From Shinella zoogloeoides (lineage in GTDB: Bacteria; Pseudomonadota; Alphaproteobacteria; Rhizobiales; Rhizobiaceae), in NCBI RefSeq assembly GCF_003574625.1, contig NZ_QNUJ01000007.1, positions 124,001 to 188,000 on the forward strand: a stretch of 64,000 nucleotides of DNA. Reading direction: 5' to 3'. Below are positions 17,484-27,355 of this stretch, piece after piece (positions within the stretch are counted from its first letter, which is position 1; the number at the start of each line of letters is the position of its first letter). Both the position numbers and the translations under genes were made by a program. The notes below the pieces were generated by a model. That model saw only the letters and a list, made by a program, of their open reading frames with translations, ran no database searches and was not told the DNA's origin.

Positions 17484-18476
17484 TTAATAGGGGCAGGTCT
17501 CGTCCGACATGTAGTCGTGTACCTTCACCGTGCCGGCAATGATGTCGGCGCGCGCCTTGTCGATGGCGGCCTTCATTTCCGGAGTGATGAGCGGGGCGTT
17601 GTTCTCGTCCATGGCGACGTCGACGCCGTTTTCCTTGAGGCCGAGCACGTTGATGCCGGGCTGGAACTTGTCTTCCTTGGCCGACATGAAGGCATCGTAG
17701 ACGGCAACGTCGACGCGCTTGACCATCGAGGTCAGGACCTTGCCGGGATGCAGGCCGTTCTGGTTGGAATCGACGCCGATGCCGAGCTTGCCGGCATCCG
17801 CCGCGGCCTGCAGGACGCCGACGCCCGTGCCGCCGGCAGCGTGGTAGACCACGTCCGAACCCTGGTCGAACTGCGACTTGGCGATCTCGCCGCCCTTGAC
17901 CGGGTCGTTCCAGGCGTCCGGCGTCGTGCCCGTATAGGCTTCGAGGACGTTATAGTCCGGGCCGAGGGACTTCGCGCCGCCGATATAGCCGCAGGCGAAC
18001 TTGTGAATCAGCGGAATGTCCATGCCGCCGACGAAGCTGACGGTCTTGGTCTTGGACGCCATGCCGGCGAGGATGCCGGCGAGCCAGCCGCCCTCTTCTT
18101 CCTTGAAGACGACCGAGCGGACGTTCGGCTTGTCGAGCACCATGTCGATGATGGCGAACTTGGTGTCGGGATATTCCGCCGCGACCTTCTCGAGCTGCGC
18201 GGCCCAGGAGAAGCCGGCCATGACGATCGGATTGTTGCCGTCGCTGGCGAAGCGGCGCAGGGCCTGCTCGCGCTGCGCGTCGTTGGCGATCTCGAAATCG
18301 CGGTATTCGATGCCCGTCTCGGCCTTGAACTTTTCCGCGCCGTTATAGGCCGCTTCGTTGAACGACTTGTCGAACTTGCCGCCGAGGTCATAGATGATCG
18401 CCGGCTTGATGTCCGCGGCGAGCGCGCTGGCCGACATGGCGGCCGTGGCAAGAAGGGTGAGAAGGGTCTTTTTCAT
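17484..18476 (-). CDS. BMP family nucleoside ABC transporter substrate-binding protein
   Basis: Periplasmic binding protein of 330 residues with a signal peptide (MKKTLLTLLATAAMSASALA, cleavage probably before AD). The mature part has IIYDLGGKFDKSFNEAAYNG, FVGGMDIPLIHKF, YHAAGGTGVGVL and GVDSNQNGLHPGKVLTSMVK, which are diagnostic of the Med/BMP (PnrA-like) family that binds purine or other nucleosides. It lacks a lipobox, so it should be free in the periplasm. It is separated from its ATPase and permease genes by slyX on the other strand, so either it has its own promoter or the transcript crosses slyX. Confidence 0.92.
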   Translation of the reverse strand: MKKTLLTLLATAAMSASALAADIKPAIIYDLGGKFDKSFNEAAYNGAEKFKAETGIEYRDFEIANDAQREQALRRFASDGNNPIVMAGFSWAAQLEKVAAEYPDTKFAIIDMVLDKPNVRSVVFKEEEGGWLAGILAGMASKTKTVSFVGGMDIPLIHKFACGYIGGAKSLGPDYNVLEAYTGTTPDAWNDPVKGGEIAKSQFDQGSDVVYHAAGGTGVGVLQAAADAGKLGIGVDSNQNGLHPGKVLTSMVKRVDVAVYDAFMSAKEDKFQPGINVLGLKENGVDVAMDENNAPLITPEMKAAIDKARADIIAGTVKVHDYMSDETCPY

Positions 18477-18707
18477 TGTTCAGCCCTGTTCGCTATTGAT
18501 CTTATAGGGACCTTCCGCGCAGCGCATGACAGGCGCGCGACGGAGCCACCGACCCGTTCCCTTGGGTCAGGCTGGCGGCATCCTTGCACGCCTCTCGGAA
18601 AAATTCACCAGAAATTTTTCAGTTGGTAAAAAATGCGGGGCCGCTGCGATCGGAGGTGGAAAACCTCGTTCGCGGCGGCCCGAACCTGTTGAAAAAGCCG
18701 GCCATGT

Positions 18708-19358
18708 TCAGCCGATGGCGCAGGAGACCCCCGTGCCGCGCAAGCCGCAATAACCGCCCGGATTCTTGGCGAGATACTGCTGGTGCACATCCTCGGCGAA
18801 ATAGAACGGCCCGGCCTTCCCGATCTCCGTGGTGATGCGGTCCGTCCGCCCCGCCGCCGTCAGCGCCGCCTGGTAGACGTCGCGCGCACGCCGCGCCGTC
18901 GCAAGGTCCACCTCGTCCTCGAGATAGATCGCCGAGCGGTACGTCGTGCCGATATCGTTGCCCTGGCGCATGCCCTGGGTCGGGTCGTGCGCCTCGAAGA
19001 AGGCCTTCAGCAGGGTTTCCAGCGAGACCTCGGCGGGATCGTAGACGACGAGCACCACTTCCGTATGGCCCGTCAGGCCGGTGGTCGTCTCGTGATAGGT
19101 CGGGTTGGGCGTGAAGCCGCCGGAATAGCCGGCCGCCGTCACCCACACGCCGGGGATCTGCCAGAGCAGCCGCTCGGCGCCCCAGAAGCAGCCCATGCCG
19201 AGCAGCACGGTCTTGAAGCCCGCCGGATAGGGCCCCTTCAGCGCGCGCCCGTTGACGAAATGCGTGGCGGATGTCGGGATGGGCGCGTCGCGCCCGGGAA
19301 GCGCCGCCTCGGGCGCGGGCATGACGGTCTTCTTGTTGAACATGTCGATCAGGAACAT
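18708..19358 (-). CDS. msrA: Peptide-methionine (S)-S-oxide reductase
   Basis: Repairs S-epimer methionine sulfoxide in proteins. The 216-residue protein has the catalytic GCFWGAER motif near residue 57, [26 protein letters not shown], and YRSAIYL; the C-terminal [14 protein letters not shown] supplies candidate resolving cysteines. The N-terminal 45 residues are an extension common in alpha- and gammaproteobacterial MsrA. No export signal is evident, so it should act in the cytoplasm. The 230-bp gap to the BMP-family gene holds no gene. Confidence 0.94.
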   Translation of the reverse strand: MFLIDMFNKKTVMPAPEAALPGRDAPIPTSATHFVNGRALKGPYPAGFKTVLLGMGCFWGAERLLWQIPGVWVTAAGYSGGFTPNPTYHETTTGLTGHTEVVLVVYDPAEVSLETLLKAFFEAHDPTQGMRQGNDIGTTYRSAIYLEDEVDLATARRARDVYQAALTAAGRTDRITTEIGKAGPFYFAEDVHQQYLAKNPGGYCGLRGTGVSCAIG

Positions 19359-19383
19359 CGGGGTCTCCTGCAGGGATGTGGTT

Positions 19384-19701
19384 TCAGGCCGTGAAGCGGC
19401 CCGCGACGGGCGGCCGCTTGTAGGCGATCACCCAGAAGAACAGCGAAAGAACCAAGAGCACCGCGAAGGCGGGCTGCGAGAGCACCCACAGCGCGGCCGG
19501 GTCCCAGGCATAGGGGAACTTGCGCATGATGCCGTCGGCGACGAGGGCGATCGTATCGGGGCTCGCCGTGCTCCAGGCGACGGCAAGCGGTGTCAGCACC
19601 GGTTCGGAAGCCGAGACGGACTGGATCGCGTCGATCGTGCCCGCCATGACGGCGATGACGAGGGCAACGAGACTGAGGGCTCTGAGCACGAACCGTATCA
19701 T
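19384..19701 (-). CDS. Small conserved-type membrane protein of unknown function
   Basis: A 105-residue protein with two predicted membrane helices: residues about 5-25 ([20 protein letters not shown]) and about 72-92 ([20 protein letters not shown]), joined by a loop containing [16 protein letters not shown]. The C-terminus [11 protein letters not shown] is basic and should be cytoplasmic. It lies 25 bases upstream of msrA on the same strand and may be co-transcribed. I do not recognise a characterised family, though proteins of this layout occur in other rhizobia. Confidence 0.65.
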   Translation of the reverse strand: MIRFVLRALSLVALVIAVMAGTIDAIQSVSASEPVLTPLAVAWSTASPDTIALVADGIMRKFPYAWDPAALWVLSQPAFAVLLVLSLFFWVIAYKRPPVAGRFTA

Positions 19702-19835
19702 CGCACCCTCCCGGTGCCGCCTGCCGGAGCCGGAATCCGCTCCGCTTCATTCCTGCCTATAGATAGGAAGACGGCCCGGTTTGCGCAATCCTTCACGGCG
19801 GAACGAATAACCTTCAAGAATCTGTCAGAAAGCGG

Positions 19836-19863
19836 TTGATCCTGCGTGAAACCTCGGTATATA
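19836..19863 (+). promoter_or_regulatory. Candidate promoter of the tRNA-Ser gene
   Basis: TTGATC (19836-19841) and TATATA (19858-19863) are separated by 16 bases and sit about 70 bases upstream of the tRNA. The pair is the best sigma-70-like match in the spacer; spacing is one base short of the optimum. Confidence 0.4.
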
Positions 19864-19933
19864 TCGCGCCGTCTCGCCGGAATGGAAACAGGAAAGCGAC
19901 CCGCGCCGGACTGACCACCGGCAGCGAGCGGAC

Positions 19934-20023
19934 GGACAGGTGGCCGAGTGGTTGAAGGCGCACGCCTGGAACGCGTGTATAGGGGAAACTCTATCGAGGG
20001 TTCGAATCCCTCTCTGTCCGCCA
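19934..20023 (+). tRNA. tRNA-Ser (anticodon GGA)
   Basis: A 90-nt class II tRNA reading UCC serine codons. Acceptor GGACAGG pairs with UCUGUCC (last pair G-U), the D-arm begins TGGCCGAGTGG, the anticodon stem CACGC/GCGTG encloses loop CTGGAAC with anticodon GGA, a long variable arm follows (GTATAGGGGAAACTCTATC), and the T-arm is GAGGG-TTCGAAT-CCCTC. CCA is encoded at 20021-20023. No integrase or duplicated 3' end is seen next to it. Confidence 0.97.
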
Positions 20024-20125
20024 TCATTTCCCCTTGATCCGATAACGGGGTTGAAAACCATCCCGGCTTGATGCCTAGTCGGCTGCAACCGCAGTACAAG
20101 TCTTCAGTTTCCAGACGGATTGTTC

Positions 20126-21295
20126 ATGGCCAATATCTCCGTGGCCGGCATCGGATATGTCGGTCTTTCCAACGCCGTGCTTCTTGCCCAGCACAACGAT
20201 GTCATCGCTTACGACCTCAACGAGCAACGTGTCGCGCAACTGAACGCCGGTATCTCGCCCATCGCCGATGCGGAGATCGAGGATTACCTGCGCACGAAAC
20301 CGTTGCGTCTCAAGGCCACGAACGACAAGGTGGAAGCCTTCGCAAAAGCCGACTTTGTCATCGTCGCGACGCCGACCAACTACGATCCGACGAGCAACTA
20401 TTTCGACACGGCCAGCGTGGAGGCGGTGATCGAGGACGTGCGGCAGGTCAATCCGAGCGCCACCATCGTCATCAAGTCCACCATTCCCGTCGGCTATACC
20501 GCCTGGCTGCGCGAGGCGCGCAAGGACGAGCGCATCGTCTTCTCGCCGGAATTCCTGCGCGAAGGCAAGGCGCTCTACGACAACCTCCATCCATCGCGCA
20601 TCGTCATGGGGGCGGATACGCCGGAGGCGCGCCAGTTCGCCGGGCTGCTCCAGCAGGGCGCGGTGAAGGAAGACGTGCCAGTGCTCTTCACCGGCTCGGG
20701 CGAGGCGGAGGCGATCAAGCTCTTCGCCAATACCTATCTCGCCATGCGCGTCGCCTATTTCAACGAACTCGACAGCTATGCCATGACCCATGGCATCGAT
20801 ACGCGGCAGGTCATCGAGGGCGTCGGGCTCGATCCGCGCATCGGCCAGCACTACAACAACCCCTCCTTCGGCTATGGCGGCTATTGCCTGCCGAAGGATA
20901 CGCGCCAGCTTCTCTCCAATTTCAGCGATGTGCCGCAGAACCTGATCCGCGCCATCGTCGACGCCAACACGACGCGCAAGGATTTCCTCGCCGCCGACAT
21001 CGTCGGGCGCGATCCCGAGGTCGTCGGCGTCTATCGCCTCACCATGAAGAAGGATTCGGACAATTTCCGTGAATCCTCCATCCAGGGCATCATGAAGCGC
21101 ATCAAGGCGAAGGGCATCCCCGTCATCATCTACGAGCCGGATTTCGCGGAGGATACGTTCTTTCGCTCCGAGATCGTGCGCGATCTCGGGGACTTCAAGC
21201 GCCGCGCCGACGTCATCATCGCCAACCGGCACGCCGAAGAGCTCGATGATGTCGCGGACAAGGTCTATACGCGCGACGTCTTCGGTCGGGACTGA
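20126..21295 (+). CDS. ugd: UDP-glucose 6-dehydrogenase
   Basis: Oxidises UDP-glucose to UDP-glucuronate for capsule or exopolysaccharide synthesis. The 389-residue protein has the N-terminal NAD motif [20 protein letters not shown], then [39 protein letters not shown], the lysine in [16 protein letters not shown], and the catalytic cysteine in [15 protein letters not shown]. The ATG at 20126 gives MANISVAG, the normal N-terminus; a TTG two codons earlier is less likely. The short form without extra C-terminal domain is typical of capsule-associated enzymes. It stands alone, divergent from neither polysaccharide nor export genes in this window. Confidence 0.93.
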   Translation: MANISVAGIGYVGLSNAVLLAQHNDVIAYDLNEQRVAQLNAGISPIADAEIEDYLRTKPLRLKATNDKVEAFAKADFVIVATPTNYDPTSNYFDTASVEAVIEDVRQVNPSATIVIKSTIPVGYTAWLREARKDERIVFSPEFLREGKALYDNLHPSRIVMGADTPEARQFAGLLQQGAVKEDVPVLFTGSGEAEAIKLFANTYLAMRVAYFNELDSYAMTHGIDTRQVIEGVGLDPRIGQHYNNPSFGYGGYCLPKDTRQLLSNFSDVPQNLIRAIVDANTTRKDFLAADIVGRDPEVVGVYRLTMKKDSDNFRESSIQGIMKRIKAKGIPVIIYEPDFAEDTFFRSEIVRDLGDFKRRADVIIANRHAEELDDVADKVYTRDVFGRD

Positions 21296-22978
21296 TCAGG
21301 AAAGCCAGGCAGGCAGGCGCGGCGGCACGCGGCCGGTCAGCGCCGCCTCGATGCAATCGGCAAGGTTGCCGAAGCGCACGGTGCGGCCGGAAAGGCCCGG
21401 GCCGTAATGGGCATACTTGCCGGAATTGGTGATGAGCGTGCGCGTCTTCGTCGGGAAGACCGGCTCGGAGATCGAGCACCAGCACAGATCCGGCAGGACC
21501 TGCACGCCGCTGGCCCTCAGGCGCGTCAGCACGTCGCCCGCTTCCGCCATGACATCGCGGCCCGCCGTGACGATCACCGCAACGCTCTCGTGCCGCTTGC
21601 GGTCGCCAAGCGCATCGGCCAGCGCGCGGCATTCGGAGGCCGAGGCATGCGGGCTGCCGATGGCGACGAGTTCCACTTCGGCCGGCCCGTCGTTGAACAT
21701 CCGCCAGACTTCGACCATGTCGGCGCGGGTGATGGAGACCCGGTCGGCGTCGGCAGCGGCAGCGCCGTCCGCCTCGGGCGTGACGCCCTCGATATGCAGC
21801 ATCGGCGCGGCGGAGGTAGTGCCGAAGGCGGCGCAGAGGGCCTTCAGGTCGTCGCGCGTCGGCTTTGCGGCGGCAAGACCTCGCAGTAGCGGGATGCGGT
21901 CAGGCGCGGCGCGGCCGGCGAGATAGCCGACGAGCGGCCAGAAGGCGTCGTCCACGTTTTCCGGCAGCGTCACGTCGATCACGCGCTTGGCCTTGCGATG
22001 CTCTTCCAGATAGACGCCCGACAGCGGCGCGCGGCCGGTGAGCGCGATGCAGAGATCGAGGAAATCCGGGTGCTTGGCCGTGCGTGCGCCGAGCACGGTA
22101 TTGGCGAAGATCACGGCATTGGATTCCGCCCAGGCGATGGCCTCGCCGGTTTTTGGCGCGCTGTCGAGAAGGTAGGGAGAACAGGTGAAGGTCGGGCGGC
22201 AGCCCATGCGGACATAGGCGTCGGCAAGGCGGGCGGCCGGGTCGCCGAAATCATGCGGCACGCCCTGCTTTTCCCAGTTCGCCCGGTCGACGGAAATGGC
22301 GTTCATCGTGGTCGGCACGCGCACCTTCGCGCCCATGTCGGCCATCTTCTCCGCGAAGGTAAGATTGGCGGGGCTGGCATAGATGCAGCCGTCGATATGG
22401 CCCTGCACCACGTCGACCAGCTTCGTCGCGCCCTGCTGCGCGGCCATGGCGGCGGTGATGCGCAGGGCAAGCTGCACGGCGACGCCGTCGCGGCCATCAA
22501 GCATGGCGCGGTCGTCTTCGGTGAGGTCGAGCGCAGCGGTGGCCGGCGGGGCGACGGGGATGGTGAGGCCATCAGCCTCGATGCTCGTCACGCCGATCTT
22601 CGCCGTCTTCGCGCGACAGAGCGCATCGAAGACGTCATGCGACAGGCGCAGCACCGGCAGTTCCTTGCCGAACATTTCCGCGGCGATCAGCGCGCCGAGC
22701 GTCAGCACGTCCTCGGCCTCGCTGAAGATCAGCGCCGCCGGCGCACGGCCGGTCAGCGCGAGGTCGAGCAGCACGCCGGAGCCCGTGCAGGAACCACGGC
22801 TCGACGGCATCATCAGGATGCCGCCGGTGATGGTGGCGCCATGCAGCGGATGGTGCACGTCGATGACCCGGCCCGTCGCCGGATCCACGCCGCCCCAGAA
22901 ACTCAGCGCCTCCCCGGCTGCGATGATCGGACCGGAGGCTGTTCCGGCAAGGATGCTGCGGGCGGAGAGGTCGACCAT
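21296..22978 (-). CDS. Aconitase X family dehydratase (fused DUF126-DUF521), probable cis-3-hydroxy-L-proline dehydratase
   Basis: A 560-residue fusion of the small AcnX subunit (DUF126, about residues 1-135, with [13 protein letters not shown] and [13 protein letters not shown]) and the large subunit (DUF521, the rest, with [40 protein letters not shown], and the C-terminal [15 protein letters not shown]). Characterised bacterial homologues dehydrate cis-3-hydroxy-L-proline to pyrroline-2-carboxylate. Position as the last gene of the hydroxyproline operon, 16 bases after the FAD oxidase gene, supports this. Conserved cysteines would hold an iron-sulfur centre. Archaeal mevalonate-pathway AcnX is the alternative role and does not fit the context. 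Confidence 0.88.
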   Translation of the reverse strand: MVDLSARSILAGTASGPIIAAGEALSFWGGVDPATGRVIDVHHPLHGATITGGILMMPSSRGSCTGSGVLLDLALTGRAPAALIFSEAEDVLTLGALIAAEMFGKELPVLRLSHDVFDALCRAKTAKIGVTSIEADGLTIPVAPPATAALDLTEDDRAMLDGRDGVAVQLALRITAAMAAQQGATKLVDVVQGHIDGCIYASPANLTFAEKMADMGAKVRVPTTMNAISVDRANWEKQGVPHDFGDPAARLADAYVRMGCRPTFTCSPYLLDSAPKTGEAIAWAESNAVIFANTVLGARTAKHPDFLDLCIALTGRAPLSGVYLEEHRKAKRVIDVTLPENVDDAFWPLVGYLAGRAAPDRIPLLRGLAAAKPTRDDLKALCAAFGTTSAAPMLHIEGVTPEADGAAAADADRVSITRADMVEVWRMFNDGPAEVELVAIGSPHASASECRALADALGDRKRHESVAVIVTAGRDVMAEAGDVLTRLRASGVQVLPDLCWCSISEPVFPTKTRTLITNSGKYAHYGPGLSGRTVRFGNLADCIEAALTGRVPPRLPAWLS

Positions 22979-22994
22979 GGAGCGGGTCCTTCGG

Positions 22995-24245
22995 CTAGAA
23001 GCGTTGCGGCGAGAAGGAGGCGATGTCGATCGCCGTCTTGCCATCGGTGAGGAGGTCGGCGACGAGGCGGGCGGTGCCCGCCGACTGGGTGAGGCCGAGA
23101 TGGCCGTGGCCGAAGGCGTAGACGACATCGGGCGTCGCGCGGGCGCGGCCGATGGCCGGCAGGCTGTCGGGCAGCGAGGGGCGGAAGCCCATCCACTGCA
23201 CGCCGCCCTCGGGCTTGAGGCCCGGCAGGAAGGCGCGCGCCCTTTCCAGCATGGCTTCCGACCGGCGGAAGTTCGGCGGTAGCTTCAGTCCGCCAAGCTC
23301 CACCGCGCCGCCAACGCGGATGCCGGTCGAAAGCCGGGTAACGACGAAGCCATGGCCGCCGAAGGTGACCTGCGTGCGCAGGTCGAAGGCATCGGCCGGC
23401 AGCGTCGTGTTGTAGCCGCGCTCGGTTTCGAGCGGGATGTTTTCGCCCAGCGAGCGGGCGACCTGGTGCGAGAAGGCACCGGCCGCGAGCACGGCCTTGC
23501 GTGCCCGCACCGTCCGGCCGTCCGTCGTGCGGATTTCCACGCCGCCCTCGATGGGGTGCAGGCTGGAAACCTCGGCACGCTCGATCCTTCCGCCCCTGGC
23601 GCGGAAATGATCGGCCAGCGCCAGCGTGTAGAGCTTGGGATCGGCGATCGAGTACCAGCCGGGCGTGAAGGTGCCATGGGTGAAGCGCGGCGCAAGACCG
23701 GGCTGGATCGTCGCCATCTCGGCGGCGCCCATATGGCGGAATTCGATGCCGTGTTCGGCGCGCGCCTTCCAGCCGGGCAGCGAGGCGTCGAGCTCGGCCT
23801 GGCTTTCATAGACCTGCAGGTTGCCTTCCTTGCGCAGCATGGAGAGCGTGCCGGTCTCGGCCAGGAACGGCTCCAGCTCGGCCTTGGAGAGGTCCATCAG
23901 CGCGGTCTGCGCGGTCATGGAATGGGCGACGCGGCTTGCCGAGCAGGCACGCCAGAACCGGAACATCCACGGCGCGATCTGCAGCGCATAGGACGGCGGC
24001 ACGGAGAGCGGCCCGAGCGGATCGAGCAGCCATTTCGGCGCCTTCTTCAGGATGCCCGGAGACGCGAGCGGCAGGATGTCGGTGAAGGCGAAGGCGCCGG
24101 CGTTTCCGGCGGACGCGCCGGCCGCCGGGCCCTCGCGTTCGAGGACGGTGACGGTAAGGCCCCGGGCCTGCAAGGCGATGGCCGCGGAAAGGCCGACCAC
24201 GCCGGCGCCGATGACGACGACGCCGGGCTCGATTTCAGTCTGCAT
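22995..24245 (-). CDS. FAD-dependent D-amino acid dehydrogenase, probable D-hydroxyproline dehydrogenase (HypO-like)
   Basis: A 416-residue DadA-family flavoenzyme. The FAD-binding motif [21 protein letters not shown] occupies residues 8-28, and [14 protein letters not shown] follows; the C-terminal half has [16 protein letters not shown] and [19 protein letters not shown], typical of the family. In the hydroxyproline route it would oxidise cis-4-hydroxy-D-proline to pyrroline-4-hydroxy-2-carboxylate at the membrane or with a soluble acceptor. It starts 7 bases after the transporter ATPase gene. The substrate is inferred from the operon; other D-amino acids are possible. Confidence 0.87.
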   Translation of the reverse strand: MQTEIEPGVVVIGAGVVGLSAAIALQARGLTVTVLEREGPAAGASAGNAGAFAFTDILPLASPGILKKAPKWLLDPLGPLSVPPSYALQIAPWMFRFWRACSASRVAHSMTAQTALMDLSKAELEPFLAETGTLSMLRKEGNLQVYESQAELDASLPGWKARAEHGIEFRHMGAAEMATIQPGLAPRFTHGTFTPGWYSIADPKLYTLALADHFRARGGRIERAEVSSLHPIEGGVEIRTTDGRTVRARKAVLAAGAFSHQVARSLGENIPLETERGYNTTLPADAFDLRTQVTFGGHGFVVTRLSTGIRVGGAVELGGLKLPPNFRRSEAMLERARAFLPGLKPEGGVQWMGFRPSLPDSLPAIGRARATPDVVYAFGHGHLGLTQSAGTARLVADLLTDGKTAIDIASFSPQRF

Positions 24246-24252
24246 TTTTGCC

Positions 24253-24975
24253 TCAGTGGGTAGCGGCGAGGAACGCCTGCAGTTCCGGGTCCTTCGGTGC
24301 GCCGAAGAGTTCTTCCGGCGGAGCGATCTCGGCCATCACGCCCTTGTGGAAGAAGGCGACGCGGTCGGAGACTTCGCGGGCGAACTTCATTTCGTGCGTG
24401 ACGCAGATCATCGTCATGCCCTCGGAGGCGAGCATGCGCAGCGTGTCGAGCACTTCGCCGACGAGCTGCGGATCGAGCGCCGAGGTCACTTCGTCGAACA
24501 GCATGTAGGCCGGCGACATGGCGAGCGCGCGGGCGATCGCCATGCGCTGCTGCTGGCCGCCCGACATGCGGCTCGGATAGACCTTGAGCTTGTCGCCGAG
24601 GCCGACATGGGTGAGCTGCTTGACGGCCATCGCCTCGGCTTCGGCCTTGGACTGGCCGAGCACCTTGACCGGCGCCAGCATGACGTTCTCCAGCACCGTC
24701 AGGTGCGGGAAGGCGTTGAACTGCTGGAACACGATGCCGAGCTTGCGGCGCAGCTTGTTGAGGTCCGTGCCCTTGGCATGCACATCCGTGCCGTCGACGA
24801 CGATGCGGCCGGCGTCGATGGTCTCGAGGCCATTGATGCAGGTGAGCAGCGTCGACTTGCCCGAGCCCGAACCGCCGATGATGGTCAGCACCTCGCCCTT
24901 CTGGACGGTGAGGTTGATCCCCTTCAGGACCTCGAGCTGGCCGAAGGATTTGCGGACGTTTTCGATCTCAATCAT
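24253..24975 (-). CDS. Amino-acid ABC transporter ATP-binding protein (hydroxyproline locus)
   Basis: A 240-residue ATPase of the polar amino acid uptake family. Walker A is GGSGSGKSTLLTC near residue 38, the signature is MSGGQQQRMAIARAL, Walker B is YMLFDEVTSALDP, and the switch histidine is in MICVTHEM. Its start overlaps the preceding permease gene by 8 bases. It is the fourth gene of a binding protein-permease-permease-ATPase set, equivalent to the hydroxyproline transporter described in Sinorhizobium. Confidence 0.92.
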   Translation of the reverse strand: MIEIENVRKSFGQLEVLKGINLTVQKGEVLTIIGGSGSGKSTLLTCINGLETIDAGRIVVDGTDVHAKGTDLNKLRRKLGIVFQQFNAFPHLTVLENVMLAPVKVLGQSKAEAEAMAVKQLTHVGLGDKLKVYPSRMSGGQQQRMAIARALAMSPAYMLFDEVTSALDPQLVGEVLDTLRMLASEGMTMICVTHEMKFAREVSDRVAFFHKGVMAEIAPPEELFGAPKDPELQAFLAATH

Positions 24976-25618
24976 TGGACCACCGTCTTTCGAGATACCC
25001 GCCCAGCCGGGCGATGGGGAAGCTGATGATGAAGTAGATGGCGCCGCAGATCAGCAGGATGAACAGCGGTTCCTGCAGGCGCGTGACGAGGATCTGCGAG
25101 GCGCGCAGGAGCTCGATCAGGCCGAGCCAGAGCACGAGGGCGGAGTCCTTCATGACGCCGAGCGTCAGGCCGATCCAGGCGGGCAGCGAGACGCGCGTGG
25201 CGAGCGGGGCCACGATGTAGCGCATGTCCTGCCACCAGGTCATGCCGAGCGAGCGGGCCGCGCGGCGCGTGGTTGGCGGAACGGAGGAAATGCCCCCGCG
25301 CACGATCTCGGTGCAATAGGCCGCCGTATAGAGCGACAGCACCACGCAGGAGGTGGTGAAGGGCGCCCAGCCGAGCTTCATGATCGACTGCAGCGCATTG
25401 CCGAGCACGAGCTGGATGAGCAGCGGCACGGAGCGGAAGATGTCGAGCAGGAAGGTGAGCGGCAGCGACCAGTAGGAGCCGGCCTGGTTGCGGATGACGC
25501 CGAAGATGACGCCGAGGATGGTTCCGGCAAGCACGGAGACGGCGGTGACGGCAAGCGTCATCAGGGCGCCTTGCGCGAGGAAGCCGAGATCGGCCCAGGT
25601 GAGAGCGGTATCGAACAT
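24968..25618 (-). CDS. Amino-acid ABC transporter permease 2 (hydroxyproline locus)
   Basis: A 216-residue inner-membrane protein with about five helices. The EAA-like loop reads SVPPTTRRAARSLGMTWWQDMRYIVAP, the hallmark of His/Glu/Gln/Arg permeases, and the first helix is LTLAVTAVSVLAGTILGVIFG. It pairs with the permease encoded 12 bases upstream to form the channel. The C-terminal eight bases overlap the ATPase gene. Confidence 0.9.
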   Translation of the reverse strand: MFDTALTWADLGFLAQGALMTLAVTAVSVLAGTILGVIFGVIRNQAGSYWSLPLTFLLDIFRSVPLLIQLVLGNALQSIMKLGWAPFTTSCVVLSLYTAAYCTEIVRGGISSVPPTTRRAARSLGMTWWQDMRYIVAPLATRVSLPAWIGLTLGVMKDSALVLWLGLIELLRASQILVTRLQEPLFILLICGAIYFIISFPIARLGGYLERRWSND

Positions 25619-25630
25619 GGTTTACCCCTC

Positions 25631-26296
25631 TCAGTAGCGGAACATGCGCGCCGCGGCGAGGCGCGCTGCGAGTGTCACGGCCTTGGCGATCACGTAGTAG
25701 ATGACCGCCGCGAGCGCGAAGAATTCGAAGGTACGGAAGGACACCGCGTTCAACGCCTGGGTGACGCCTGCAAGATCGGTGTTCATGCCGACGGTGACGC
25801 CAAGCGAGGTCATCAGGATCGCCCAGACCATCTGGTTGGTGGCCGGCAGGAAGGCGATGCGCAGCATCTGCGGCATGACGATGTAGCGGAAGGCCTGCAG
25901 CGGCGTCATGCCGAGCGACCGGCCGGCGCGGGTCTGCGTCTCCGGGATCGCCTTCAGCGCGCCGCGGAAGTTCTCCGCGAGATAGCCGGCATTGTTGAAG
26001 GCGATGCCGACCAGGAGCGCCGTATAGGGGCTGAGGTGGATGCCGAAATTGCCGAGCCCGAAATGGGCCATGTATATCTGGAAGAGCGCGGGCGTGTTGC
26101 GCGCGATCTCGACCCAGCCCGTGGCGAAGCCGCTGAGGATGCGGTTGCCCGACAGGCGGAAGAGCGTCAGTGCGAGCGCCACCGCAAGGCCGATGACCAT
26201 GGACAGGATTGCGACCTGCAGCGTGACCAGCGCGCCGTCCAGCATCTGCGGCAGGGCCTTGAACGCCTGGTTCCAGTGAAAGGAGTAACTGAACAT
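25631..26296 (-). CDS. Amino-acid ABC transporter permease 1 (hydroxyproline locus)
   Basis: A 221-residue inner-membrane protein of the same family as its neighbour. Visible are the helix VTLQVAILSMVIGLAVALALTLF, the substrate-facing NTPALFQIYMAHFGLG, and the EAA-type loop AIPETQTRAGRSLGMTPLQAFRYIVMP that docks the ATPase. It lies 70 bases downstream of the binding protein gene, a gap often used for mRNA processing that keeps binding protein in excess. Confidence 0.9.
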   Translation of the reverse strand: MFSYSFHWNQAFKALPQMLDGALVTLQVAILSMVIGLAVALALTLFRLSGNRILSGFATGWVEIARNTPALFQIYMAHFGLGNFGIHLSPYTALLVGIAFNNAGYLAENFRGALKAIPETQTRAGRSLGMTPLQAFRYIVMPQMLRIAFLPATNQMVWAILMTSLGVTVGMNTDLAGVTQALNAVSFRTFEFFALAAVIYYVIAKAVTLAARLAAARMFRY

Positions 26297-26366
26297 TGCC
26301 GTCTCACCCTTTGAAACGATCGGCGGCGCGGAACGGTGTGTTCCGCGCCGCCGGGGAAGCGGCAGA

Positions 26367-27176
26367 TTAGCGATAAACGCCGTTCACGGACAGGGCCGGG
26401 ACTTCGCCACCAACCCACTTTTCGTAGAGTTCGTTGTAGCGGCCGGTGCGAACCTGCTGATTGATGAAGAGGTTCAGGTAGTTGATCAGGCCGTATTCTT
26501 CGCGGTTGGTGAAGAGCGCGACATAATCGATGTCGTAGGGTGCGTTGCCGACGACGGAGATGCCGGCGAACTTGCCGCTCTTGACGTTGGACTGGGCGAC
26601 CGTCGACGTGGAGACCGTCGCGTCGATCTGGCCCTGGCTGAGGGCGAGGAAGACGTCAGCCTGGGTCTGGTACGGGCGGAACTCGCCGACGCCCCATTCC
26701 TTCACCGACTTTTCGAGCGCGATGGCTTCGAACGTGCCGGCGGTGGCGCCGACCGTCTTGCCCTTCATGTCCTCGAAGGACTTGACGCCCGACTTGTCGT
26801 TGGCCGTGACGGCCATCTGGAAGGCGAAGTAGGGGATCGTCATGCCGACGGTCTTGGCGCGTTCCAGCGTGTCGGAGGTCGAGGCGACGCCGACGTCGAC
26901 GCGGCCGGACATCAGGGCCGGGATACGTTCCGGGAAGGGCGTTTCGACGATCTCGGCCGTAACGCCGAGCGCCTTGGCAAGGTCGTTGCAGTAATCGACG
27001 TCGAAGCCGATCGGGTTGTTGTTCTCGTCACGGGCGCCCATCGGCGGGAAGTCGAGGACGACGGCGCAACGCAGCGTGCCGGACGAGATGATGTCGTCCA
27101 GCTTGTCGGCCTTGGCCGGGCTGGTCAGAGCGGTGGCGGCAACGAGGCCGAAGGCGAGGACCGAGGTCTTCTTCAT
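26367..27176 (-). CDS. Amino-acid ABC transporter substrate-binding protein (hydroxyproline locus)
   Basis: A 269-residue periplasmic protein with signal peptide MKKTSVLAFGLVAATALTSP and probable cleavage after AKA. The mature protein has the family-3 solute-binding pattern: GTLRCAVVLDFPPMGARD, PIGFDVDYCNDLAKALG, IPALMSGRVDVGVAS and KGKTVGATAGTFEAI. It starts the transporter operon. The predicted ligand, hydroxyproline, comes from context. An A/T-rich inverted repeat lies about 90-105 bases upstream. Confidence 0.9.
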   Translation of the reverse strand: MKKTSVLAFGLVAATALTSPAKADKLDDIISSGTLRCAVVLDFPPMGARDENNNPIGFDVDYCNDLAKALGVTAEIVETPFPERIPALMSGRVDVGVASTSDTLERAKTVGMTIPYFAFQMAVTANDKSGVKSFEDMKGKTVGATAGTFEAIALEKSVKEWGVGEFRPYQTQADVFLALSQGQIDATVSTSTVAQSNVKSGKFAGISVVGNAPYDIDYVALFTNREEYGLINYLNLFINQQVRTGRYNELYEKWVGGEVPALSVNGVYR

Positions 27177-27265
27177 TACTCTCTCCCTGGATTGATCTGG
27201 CAGTTCACGCGGGCGGAGGTCCGTCCTGCGCCAAGAGCGTAAACCCGTCTCATAAAATACAAAAA

Positions 27266-27282
27266 ATATACAAAAAGTATAT
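27266..27282. promoter_or_regulatory. Inverted repeat ATATAC-N5-GTATAT upstream of the transporter operon
   Basis: Perfect 6-bp arms around AAAAA in an unusually A/T-rich 45-bp stretch (about 27250-27300) between the semialdehyde dehydrogenase gene and the binding protein gene. It is likely the promoter or operator of the transport-oxidase operon. Its GTATAY half-sites resemble the TTGTATAC element found near 28948. Confidence 0.5.
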
Positions 27283-27355
27283 CCCTATCGGAGAAAATAA
27301 ATGGGCCGGGTCTCCCTCGCGGAAAACCCGGCCCGGTGCAAGCCAGCGGCTTGAA

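Noticed and set aside
19934-20125. tRNA-Ser as a possible integration site of a genomic island
   Set aside because: No integrase, no duplicated tRNA 3' end and no change in composition were seen; the flanking genes are ordinary chromosomal genes.
21296-22978. Aconitase X as a mevalonate-pathway enzyme
   Set aside because: That role belongs to archaeal homologues; the gene is the last of a hydroxyproline operon and is of the fused bacterial type.
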